Of a stretch of DNA of 25,177 nt, positions 9,191 through 17,800 are shown one piece after another. The stretch covers positions 180,565 to 205,741 of the forward strand of contig PJRA01000077.1 of the NCBI GenBank assembly GCA_016987375.1, read 5' to 3'. A model generated the notes under the pieces. It did no database searches, had not been told where the DNA came from, and was given only the letters and a program-made list of their open reading frames with translations. The position numbers and the translations under genes are program-made. Numbering within the stretch: position 1 is the first letter of the stretch; every line of letters begins with the position of its first letter. This DNA comes from Brachionus koreanus. Its lineage: Eukaryota; Rotifera; Eurotatoria; Ploima; Brachionidae.

Positions 9191-11560
9191 TTAGACATAA
9201 GATTCAGTAATAAAAATTTTTTCTTGTGGATTATTTACATCTAAGGTTTGTTTGATTGAATATTTATTATTATCTTGTTTGGATTCAGAATCTCGTTCGG
9301 ATGAAAAATCCGAACTACCATAACAGCCCTCGTCCGACTCGGCATAATTTGAAGAGCCCGACCCTTGACAACCTATGGTATTAAAATTATGGCAAACCAT
9401 CTGACCATTTTTTTGCAGCATAAACAGCTTGGAATAAGCCGACTGTATCTGCATTGATGAATATGCTGAAGCTAAATCTTGATTTGAACTTGAACTTGAA
9501 TAGTACTCGGGCTTATCATAGTCTAAATGATCACACTTATCACCCTTGTCATCAATCACATTCAAATTTTTAATTTTTCTATCTTTTTTTAAAAAAATAG
9601 CCAACAAAAACCACACTAGTAAAGCAAGACCAATGCTAATACACAAGTAAAATGCTATTTTGCCATGACTACTTGAAATATTTGAATTTGAGTCAAATAG
9701 AATTTTTTTCAATTGTAAAAATGATATTTCCGACTCATTAGTACCAATGTGATTGACTTGTTCAGAACCCAAAACTTTATTCAACTTTTGTGAATAATTT
9801 CTAATCAAATTGAGGGTTTTATTTGAAGTCAAATATCCATCGTTCATTACCATGTAACCATGTTGATCAAGACCAAAATTTTCGTAATAAAAAGCTCCAT
9901 TATTTGAATTAAAATCTGATTTCAAAAGACTTGTATTATTTATTTTGTAATAAAAAGTTTGATTTTGCTTCAGTTGAATCAGTTGTGAATCTTGTTCAAT
10001 TTTAATTTTAAAATTTAAAACCGAGTAATTAAATGCAGCACCATTGTCTGATACCATTAGATCAAAGCTAAACTCTTTGTCCCTGTGTTCTATTTGTCTA
10101 GTGTCCAGCCAAATTGACAGTCTACACTTAACTGTATACAAACTATGAACATATTGAAGCAAAAACACAAAAGGCAATGATTCATTTGTGTTTAGTTTAA
10201 AATTGAATGCTTGTTGGCATTGTATGTCCCAAAATTTAAATAAATTTATTTCATTTAAACGATTTAGGATAACATTTTTTGTCTCATTGAGTCTATTTTG
10301 TTCATAATTGAGTGAATTAGTTGCAAATGAGTCCAAATCGTGTATGAAAATAAATGGCGCTATTTTAACATAGGTTTCTTTTTTTCTATTTTTGTCCAAA
10401 TAAAATCTAATTTTTGAACCTAATGTTTTAATAAATGGCCTATTGTTGTTTAAATCTAAAATTTTAATTTGAATATCAATTGTTGAGCTTAGTCTAACAC
10501 CAGCTATTTCGTCATAAACCATAACAGTTAAATTAAATATATCAGCATCAATAAGTGATTGATTTAAGGCTTTTTTTTGCCACAATTGTTCATTTTTTAT
10601 ATAGAAAAAGCTTTCAAAATTTTTTAATTTAAACTCTAAACTTCCTGTTAAATCATAATCAACTACTGTAAAATTATAAATAGATCTATTCTCTAAACAA
10701 TTTTCAATCAATTCAATTTTAGTTAAATTATTAATAAACATTGGTCTATGCTTATTAATTTCTAAAACATTTATTTTCAAAAAGCTAACAGTTTCTAATT
10801 GAAACACAGAGCCATTGTCTTTAACCCTAAGCTCAAGATCAAAAGACTTCACATTGGCATATGTCAATTTATCAACTAGCTGAATGGTGTAGATTTTATC
10901 AGATATTTTGCAAAGTCTAACCGGACTGGTTTCATTGAGATCAGTTAACTCAATGGAGCTGATAGTGCCATTTTCCAAATAGTCATTGTCTGTAATGGCC
11001 ACATAGGCAACAATTTGATTTAGAGTGACATTTTCATATATGAACAACTCTGAGCTGCTATTATGGCTGAATTTGGGAACTAAATTGAAATTGATGCTCG
11101 GAGCGTTGTCGTTCATGTCCTGAATGAGCAAATCGACCCTACAGTAGGAATAGCCCGAGTTTACCGAGGCCTCTATGCTGAATGAAATGACTGCTTCGTT
11201 GTCTGAAGAGTATTTTTCGCGGTCTATGCTGCTCCGGGTGAACAGAAAGCCTTTGTTTGTAACATAGACAGGAAAGTTGGGCTCTTGAATGATTGAGAAG
11301 GAAAGCGGAACAATTCGATATTCTGCCGTATGATTGCCATTGACTAACACTTGACCGATAAATGTGTCTATTGCTGAATTTTCCGCTATTGTAAACAAAT
11401 AAGAATCTTTGGTGAATTTAAAATGTGCATTGATTCCGAACGGAAATAAAAAAAATGCTATGAAAAATTTAATCATTTTTCTTGTTCTATTGTTCAAATG
11501 ATACAACAAAAAGCTGAATTTGTTCAGGTTTATAAATTGTTTTGTTGTGGTATTTGACAA
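9191..11560 (-). CDS. Protocadherin-type cadherin, single-pass membrane adhesion protein
   Basis: One uninterrupted frame of up to 789 aa. The likely start is Met29 (11476), because it begins a clear signal peptide (MIKFFIAFFLFPFGINA); the first 28 residues are hydrophilic and unlikely to be used. About four cadherin repeats follow. The first ends with the calcium linker DMNDNAP (residues 148-154). The second and third end in weaker versions (LEINKHRP, DLNNNRP). The fourth is divergent, with MVSDNGA. A membrane helix sits near residues 635-657, then a 132-residue cytoplasmic tail rich in Ser, Tyr and acidic residues. The tail ends in ESYV, a class I PDZ-binding form (S-x-V at the end). The short ectodomain and the absence of introns resemble protocadherins rather than classical cadherins; no beta-catenin-binding region is recognisable. 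Its role would be calcium-dependent cell-cell contact linked to a PDZ scaffold. Confidence 0.9.
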   Translation of the reverse strand: MSNTTTKQFINLNKFSFLLYHLNNRTRKMIKFFIAFFLFPFGINAHFKFTKDSYLFTIAENSAIDTFIGQVLVNGNHTAEYRIVPLSFSIIQEPNFPVYVTNKGFLFTRSSIDREKYSSDNEAVISFSIEASVNSGYSYCRVDLLIQDMNDNAPSINFNLVPKFSHNSSSELFIYENVTLNQIVAYVAITDNDYLENGTISSIELTDLNETSPVRLCKISDKIYTIQLVDKLTYANVKSFDLELRVKDNGSVFQLETVSFLKINVLEINKHRPMFINNLTKIELIENCLENRSIYNFTVVDYDLTGSLEFKLKNFESFFYIKNEQLWQKKALNQSLIDADIFNLTVMVYDEIAGVRLSSTIDIQIKILDLNNNRPFIKTLGSKIRFYLDKNRKKETYVKIAPFIFIHDLDSFATNSLNYEQNRLNETKNVILNRLNEINLFKFWDIQCQQAFNFKLNTNESLPFVFLLQYVHSLYTVKCRLSIWLDTRQIEHRDKEFSFDLMVSDNGAAFNYSVLNFKIKIEQDSQLIQLKQNQTFYYKINNTSLLKSDFNSNNGAFYYENFGLDQHGYMVMNDGYLTSNKTLNLIRNYSQKLNKVLGSEQVNHIGTNESEISFLQLKKILFDSNSNISSSHGKIAFYLCISIGLALLVWFLLAIFLKKDRKIKNLNVIDDKGDKCDHLDYDKPEYYSSSSSNQDLASAYSSMQIQSAYSKLFMLQKNGQMVCHNFNTIGCQGSGSSNYAESDEGCYGSSDFSSERDSESKQDNNKYSIKQTLDVNNPQEKIFITESYV

Positions 11561-12562
11561 TTAAGCTTGAAATATTTATCTAAAACTAGAAAATAACATA
11601 CAGGAAATGTTAAAAAATATTCAGATAACAAATTTATATAGATGTAAAATGATAGTCTAGACTTTTTAGCACATTTTTGAATTACATCAGTCCTTAGCAG
11701 CTTTTAAATTAGTTCTAGTTTTAGACTTTAATATAATCTGTGAAAAAGGTAAATATTTAAATACAACCGGATTGGCCTATTTGTTTTGTGATTAACGTTA
11801 TGCAATTAGTTGATTTAATTGATTGATTTAATTAAATATTGAACAAAACCAATAGTATATTTTTTTCCGGCTTGGTTTTGTTCCATGTTTACTCAATTTT
11901 TGTTTGTCAATAAAAATTAGTGTCATCTTAAATACCGAGCTTCTCTGCATTGGTATCAATATTTACAAATTTAATAGAAAAAATTTTTTTTTTTCTTTTC
12001 AAAACCATCTGATATTTTTCTTCATTCTATTTGATTAATATTTAAAGCAAATTATATTGAATTAGAAAAATAAGTATTTATTTTAAATCGTTGAATTTAT
12101 TTACATGTAATGACAGATTTACTCAATAAATAGAATAATGTTCTTTTTTTCTTAAATAACCAAATATGATAAATTGATTTTAATTAACATTTCAATGACT
12201 TTTCAATTTATCAACTAGTCAAATAAAAAATATTATTTATTTTTATTTAATTAATTAGTTATTGAAATCTTTTCAAATTAGCAGTAAACAAAAATTCTCG
12301 CATTTTTTTTCTGTACCTGAAACTCAAAGTAAAATGTGCAATGATATTTTTTTGACCAGAAAAATGGCTCATCTTTTTAAAAAAAAAATTTTTTGTTTCA
12401 CTTTTTTTTTTACGTTGAACTGGAAAATGATAAAAACCCGGACTGGGTTGCAAACAAAAGATGGCTTGTCCAGATTTAGTGTGTTTTTTTTGTACAAACA
12501 ATTTAGCCAGTCTATTTTTTGATATAATCTTAATTTATTAATGCTAATACGTCTTTTTGTAG
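11561..12562. other. Intergenic region upstream of the cadherin
   Basis: About 1 kb, AT-rich, likely containing the cadherin promoter on the minus strand. Overlapping frames of 67-86 codons occur on both strands at 12259-12572; the mutual overlap shows that at most one could be real, and none resembles a known protein. Confidence 0.4.
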
Positions 12563-12563
12563 G

Positions 12564-12701
12564 CAATTGCAAACTTTAGAACAAACAAGTTTCATTAATA
12601 TTATGGAATATGCTCCTAAAACTTCAACAGAGTTAATTGAATTTGTGTATAAATGTAAAAATCTTGGCTTGTTGGTAGACTCAGGTACAAATCAAGTTTG
12701 A
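12564..12701 (+). pseudogene. Possible exon or coding scrap, 45 codons
   Basis: After a good 3' splice site (TTTTTGTAG ending at 12562), the frame starting at 12564 stays open for 45 codons with even amino-acid composition. It contains ATG at 12603 and the segments MEYAPKTSTELIEFVYKC and LGLLVDSGTNQV. A GT donor-like site sits inside TCAGGTAC near 12684. The piece is not recognised. It could be an internal exon of an unseen gene or a transposon remnant; a TTAA-flanked MITE begins 15 bp past its stop. Confidence 0.25.
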
Positions 12702-12715
12702 AATACTGCACTTCT

Positions 12716-12911
12716 TTAACACTCAAAAACCGGATGACTTTTTTTACCCTTTTATTTAAATTTTTTTTAATACTTTTTTTCAATNNNNTTTTTTATTTAA
12801 GATATGATTGAAAATAAAATTATAAAATAATGATTAAATTTATTGAATAAAAAACAAATAAAGGAAGTTACAAAAGGGGTCTAAAAGACCCCTCCGGTTT
12901 TTGAGTGTTAA
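12716..12911. mobile_element. piggyBac-like MITE with TTAA target duplications
   Basis: TTAA (12716-12719) is followed by CACTCAAAAACCGGA (12720-12734). The exact reverse complement, TCCGGTTTTTGAGTG, stands at 12893-12907 and is followed by TTAA (12908-12911). A 188-bp non-coding element with perfect 15-bp terminal inverted repeats and TTAA on both sides is the signature of a non-autonomous piggyBac-superfamily element. Inside, AGGGGTC-TAAAA-GACCCCT (12875-12893) forms a 7-bp hairpin next to the right end. There is an assembly gap of four N at 12785-12788, so the true length is uncertain. The perfect repeats suggest a fairly recent insertion. Confidence 0.8.
12785..12788. other. Assembly gap (four N)
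   Basis: Four unresolved bases inside a T-rich part of the MITE. The run of T on both sides suggests that sequencing or assembly failed at a homopolymer. Confidence 0.95.
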
Positions 12912-13104
12912 TTATTATTAGTTAAACGATTTATTAAAAGTAGACTTTTATACCTAATAATAATTTTTTTGAGTTATTTAAATTCCTATTTTGATTTGTA
13001 TATAAATTCTATTTTTATTCCTTTTTTTCACTCTATTTTGTTAAAACTTTTCTTTTTTAATTATTTTTTTCTTTAAATTTTACTCTTTTGCTTATGAGTC
13101 TTGA

Positions 13105-13215
13105 ATTAATAATAATAATAACAATAATTGAACTTAAAAAGGAGCTTAAAAAGCATTTCAAATCGTGGTCTGGTTGACTCAATTGAATAATTTGTTATTC
13201 TCGTATTTTTTTTTA
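13105..13215 (+). mobile_element. Short LINE C-terminal scrap
   Basis: An AAT tandem (13106-13120) precedes sequence that reads SISNRGLVDSIE before a stop near 13190. The 22-bp stretch AATCGTGGTCTGGTTGACTC (from 13161) matches AATCGTGGTCTAGTTGAGTC (from 7551) at 18 of 20 positions, so it derives from the same LINE family as the 7.2-kb fragment. It is inactive. Confidence 0.5.
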
Positions 13216-13554
13216 TCTAAATAAAAAAAGTTTGAGTAGTTTTTATCCAGGATTTTTGACAAAAATAAAACTTTTCTCATTATTTTAATATTAAAACAAG
13301 TTATATGATAGAACTTTTTTTTATATTTTATTTTTAATTAACTATCAAGGAGCTGACAGGAAATCATATCAGATCATTCCAAACAGCCTGCAAAATTATT
13401 TTTTAATTTTTAGTGAATTTTTTTTAAGTTTTTCTTATTAAGTAGTCTTAATTTTACATCATAGAAATTTATTAAATTAGTAAAATATTTAATTATTATT
13501 TAAATAAAAAGCTAGAGAATTTTGAATTATTTTTTAAGGAACAGCAATAGTCTA
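13216..13554. other. AT-rich non-coding stretch between repeats
   Basis: No open frame or recognisable element. GAGCTGACAGGAAATCATATC near 13350 is the only less AT-rich patch and is unassigned. Confidence 0.4.
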
Positions 13555-13760
13555 ACTGAGTCGGCCCTGTGGTGAAGTAGTTCGAACATCTGAAATCAAC
13601 TAGGAGGTCCAAGGTTCAAACCCCACTCAGTTACACGTTGGGTTAACTACCCGACCATGCAAGAATTAAAAAAGTTAAAAAGAAATCCAATGACCCTATG
13701 CTCCACATCAGGATCGCACAAGAAGGAAAAAAGATATCCTAATCAAAAAGTGGAGAAAAG
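13555..13760 (+). mobile_element. tRNA-derived SINE
   Basis: Box A TGGTGAAGTAG (13570-13580) fits TRGYNNARNNG at every position. Box B GGTTCAAACCC (13613-13623) fits the internal RNA polymerase III promoter, with a spacing of 32 bp as in tRNA genes. ACTGAGT (13555-13561) can pair with ACTCAGT (13625-13631), echoing an acceptor stem, but the D and T arms do not fold, so it is not a working tRNA. The tRNA-unrelated body contains a GTTGGGT/ACCCGAC hairpin (13637-13655) and becomes A-rich towards 13760. The local GC content is well above the surroundings. Confidence 0.65.
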
Positions 13761-14149
13761 CCTTTGAATATTTATACTCAAGATTATTTAATTTATTAAT
13801 TAATTATTTCATATACTATTTTAAAATCAAAAAACATAATCGACAAAAATGATTAAAAAACATTAAACTTGTATTGTTTAAAATCTTGAAAAAATTGGTT
13901 CGATTTTAGTCCTAAAATTTGCTCTCAAAAATACTAAAAAATAATAAAAGTTGGTATAAGATATTTCAATATTTTAGAAAGGATAAACAGATAATCCATC
14001 AAGTGATTGAATATGCATGTTGAATTTAATTTTTTTTTGATTTTTTATAAATAAAATTTTTTTTTCTGGTTGGGATTTTTTATTCAAATTTTTGCCTAAA
14101 AAATCTCAACGAAAAAAAAAAATTCCCCTTTTCTAAATGTGAAAACTAA
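13761..14149. other. AT-rich non-coding stretch
   Basis: No frame, hairpin or transposon end that I can support. It separates the SINE from the cysteine-rich micro-ORF. Confidence 0.4.
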
Positions 14150-14242
14150 ATGTTTTCTAAATGTTTTGGTTACTGTTCAAATAATTGCGGTGAATGCAAC
14201 TGTTCCATTTGCGGATATAAATTCAATGGTATTAGCATTTAG
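14150..14242 (+). CDS. Cysteine-rich micro-ORF, 30 aa
   Basis: ATG at 14150, stop TAG at 14240-14242. The peptide has six cysteines in 30 residues (C5, C9, C13, C16, C18, C21) within CFGYCSNNCGECNCSICGY. That density, with CxxC and CxC pairs, is rare for chance translation of AT-rich DNA and would suit metal binding or a disulphide-rich knot. No signal peptide is present, and a stop lies four codons before the Met. It might instead be one exon of a larger zinc-binding protein; a GT occurs in AATGGTATT near its end. Not recognised. Confidence 0.3.
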   Translation: MFSKCFGYCSNNCGECNCSICGYKFNGISI

Positions 14243-14438
14243 CTCAAATCAAATCTCATATTATTTTCTTTATACTTTCTAAATAAAGTTTAATCATCAA
14301 CAAATTCTTTTATTTTAAAATTCTAGTTAATTGCTTACAAACAGCTGAATGAATATTAAAAAATTTAATTAATTGAAGTTAAGGAAAGTGCTCAAGCCTC
14401 ATCTAGATGAGCGGTTTTACATACGGATCATTAGTTGT

Positions 14439-14620
14439 GATGAAAAGTGGATCTATTTTTGAAATTATGATAAAAGTAATCAATACAACCAGTTGGAACC
14501 ATCACAGCCAGCTAAGTCAGTTGTGTAAAGGAGAGGCTTTGATAAAAAAGTGAGTGAAGTGTGTTTTTGGCGTATTTTCAAGGTATATTAAACATTTAAC
14601 TGGTTCCAGCTGGTAATGGT
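14439..14620 (+). mobile_element. SINE-like repeat, copy 1
   Basis: AAGTGGATC, then GAAATTATGATAAAAGTAATCA (near 14459-14480), recurs at 24976-25014 with few changes. After it, AGCTAAGTCAGTTG followed by GGAGAGGCTTTGATAA resembles the D-arm and anticodon arm of a tRNA (box A side), so this is probably a tRNA-derived SINE. CCAGTTGGAACCA (14489-14501) is nearly the reverse complement of TGGTTCCAGCTGG (14600-14612), so the copy could also fold back. Confidence 0.45.
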
Positions 14621-14841
14621 TTAAATACAGAACAATATTTTAAAAATAAAATTAAATATTTGTTTATATTTTATTGAGGTATTTTAGTTTTAAAGGGCAA
14701 TAACTTGAATTTTTTTTATCTCTAAAAGTTATTAATTTAATAAATGGCCAATACCATTAAAAATACTATTTTATTCTTAAGCTTATTTAATAAAAAAAAT
14801 TTAAAAATATACATAAAAACAAATAATTTTAATGGAAAAAT
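14621..14841. other. 3' flank of the RBM5/10 gene
   Basis: AT-rich, no gene. TTTATT at 14770-14775 reads AATAAA on the minus strand and could be the poly(A) signal of the RBM5/10 homologue, about 70 bp after its stop. Confidence 0.35.
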
Positions 14842-17800
14842 TCATCTCAATTGTTCAAAACGAGCTCTGGCCGATTTTTTGACTGCATCCTGATAGCTAT
14901 CGTTTGGATCAATGTCGACAGATGTTGCGCCAAGACCAGCACCTCGTTGTCTCAGTGTAGCCTTAAATAAAAAAAAAATAAAATTGAAAAAAAAATTCTA
15001 GCTGTTTTGTTTTGGTCCAGTTTTTACTTCAATTGGTGCAGATATTCCTTGTAAATTTTTTCCTATACCGCTTCCTTCACTCCAGCCCATTTTTTTCATC
15101 AATTTAGACGCTACAGAGTTGGTTCCAGTCTGATAGGTCACTTTAAAAAAATTTAAATTATTTTTTAGAGAAAATAAAGTTTAAGCGTACTTTCAGCATA
15201 TGGCGAAGGCTGTAAATTCGCATTTTCTTCATACTGCTCTTTGGCTATTTTGAGTTTAATTGAATATTCACTGGGAGGCGATGGAGGCTCGGGTGAGCCG
15301 TATTTTTTACGCCTCTCCAAAGCTCTATCTCTGTACTTGAGAGCTGCCATCAGACTATCTGAATGCTGCTGTTGCTGCTCTTTGCTAGTCTCTTCGCTTT
15401 TTTGTCCGCTTTCAGATTTCAATTTTTCTAAATTGCTCTATGAAAAAAATAAATTAAAATAAAAATAAAATTTTTTTTTTCTTCAAATATACTTTGTGCA
15501 AGTCAGATTTGGCCACATGTTTGTTCAGTATGTCAATTGAGTCGAATCTTCTCTTGCACAAAAGACATGCGAGCTTAGTTTGATCAATAAATTTTGACTC
15601 ATCCAAAGGCTGAGCACTTTCTTGGGCCATTTGACTAGTTTCTTCATTTAGCTGCAATTATACATAAGTTAATAGACAATCAAACAAATATTTTATATTG
15701 AATTTATGAGCCGTTATAGAAAAGCATTCGAATAATACTTTTTTTATTTCTGGTTCTTGTTTCGAGGACACTGGGGCAACCTCTTCTGGCTTGCTCTCAA
15801 CTTCAACAGCAACTGCTTTGCTCTCAATTGTTTTCTGAACAGGCACAGATTTTTTGTCTTTTTTCTTGTTCATTTGTTCAGCCCAGCGTTCCATGTCCTT
15901 TTTATTTTAAATTACTTTTTTACTTTTTAAAGCAAAATAATTACTTTGGCTATTTGTGCGGCAGTTTTTGGCTTAGTCGTGCCAGTTTTGACTTTTTGGT
16001 TCTTGGTCTTTGATTCCTCTGCTTTGACTGTCTCTGAACCAGTCACTGGTAGATAACTACTATTATTAGTGTCGTAGTACAAGTATTGCTGGGTAGTGGC
16101 ATTGTAGTAGTACTGAGAATTTGGGTCATAGTAAAGACCGGTTGAATAATCATAGTAAAAACCTGATGTTTCATCGTAGGCATATTGAGACACGTCAGGT
16201 GTTACTGATTTCTCAACCTGAGCAGCTATGTATTCCAAATTGGCGCTCAATGCCGGATCTATGTCTTGACTAGCCAAATGGCTTAACATTTCTTGCTTTT
16301 TGTGCATACTTATCATGGCCGCCTGTGCCACTGCGGCCGCTGAATTTGCCGCATCAGCTATTCACGATTGTTAAATTTAATTTTTTTTTAATATTTAGCT
16401 TCAATTTACTTTGATTTCCTTTCTTAGGACCGTAAGACATTGACGAGCTGTTGTCTATAGGTGAATGAACTTGATTGTACGACATTTTACTTTGGGTGTC
16501 CAAAGTCAATATACTAAATGTTTAAAAAAAATTAATATTTTGAATTTTAGGTTAAAAATTTAAAAATAAAAAAATTCAACAAAAAGATTTTTATTTCAAA
16601 TTTTAGTATTAAAAAAATAATATCATTTTACTAATTCTTTTTACTTTCTTTTAGAAGCATATATTTATGTTTAAAAGACAAAATTTTTCATGCAAAGACA
16701 ATCAGATTCGACTATTTTTTCTACTAATTTGTTTGCATTATGAATTTTGGACAAAAAAACAACAAAAAAATTTTATCCTCAAATAATTTTTTTTCACAAA
16801 AGTTGTATCATCAATTGTCAAAATCAAAATTCAGCAAGATTGTTTTTGATAGCATGTTTTTTTTATTCTATTTTATTATTATGGAAATAATTTTTTGATT
16901 TTATTTCAAATTTTAACATGTTTAAATCTGAATTTAGATGAAACAAAAAAATAGAAAGAAAATTTGAAAAGTCTTCTGTTGATGTGCAAAATCTGAGCAA
17001 CATGCACCAGAAATTTGTCCAAAACAAAATTTGGCTAAATGTTGCATCATGTTTAATTAAAGAAACTTGCTTTTTATCAATAAAGAAAAAGCTAATGGAA
17101 TTTTTATCATAGTTTTTCTATTTGTTTTATCATATCTTAGTCTATTCTTAGGCCTTTAAACAAATTCCAATGGTTAATCGCATTTTTTACAAAATCCACA
17201 TTCTGTTTTTTTACTGATTGAACAAAAATTTGTAGTTTAGGAGATAAATTTTGTTGACGTGAAGTTTAAAATTAAAAAATTTCAAAAGAAATACAAACGA
17301 GTCAAAATCACTCGTTTTGATGCTTATAGTAGTATATAGTTGATTTTGCATATAGAAATAATTTTTTTAATATAAATTTGATTTATTTTTAAATTTTTTC
17401 TTATTTTTATGCTGAAAAAAAAATACATGGTCAATTAATAAAAATTGACTAGGTATTTAGCAGTCAAAAATCAAAATAGTCATTTTGACTCGTTGGTGCT
17501 TCTAGTGTTAATAGTAATATAGAAATGTTCTTTTCATTGCAAAATTATCTAGAAATGGATCCTTACAATCCAAAAGTACGTGAAGTTCCGCTTTTTCCGA
17601 GTCTTCAACAAAGAGTGCTAAAAGTTATTGCCAAGTAAAATATCAGTTTTAGAGGCCTAGAATAATTTAATTTCAGAAGACATTGCTTCTCATCCATGCG
17701 TCAATCCAAAATTTTAATGCATTTAATAACAAAACATGCTGTTGTGTTTAGTATGGAAAAATAAAGAGTGGCCTCATTTATCAAAAAGATACACGAGAAA

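Noticed and set aside
12259..12572. Three overlapping frames of 67-86 codons on both strands
   Set aside because: They overlap one another across an A/T-run region and none resembles a protein.
13555..13631. Functional tRNA gene
   Set aside because: Box A and B are good, but the D and T stems do not pair and no anticodon arm can be drawn, so it is a SINE head.
15241..15462. Plus-strand frame opposite RBM5/10 exon 13
   Set aside because: Antisense shadow of a confirmed exon.
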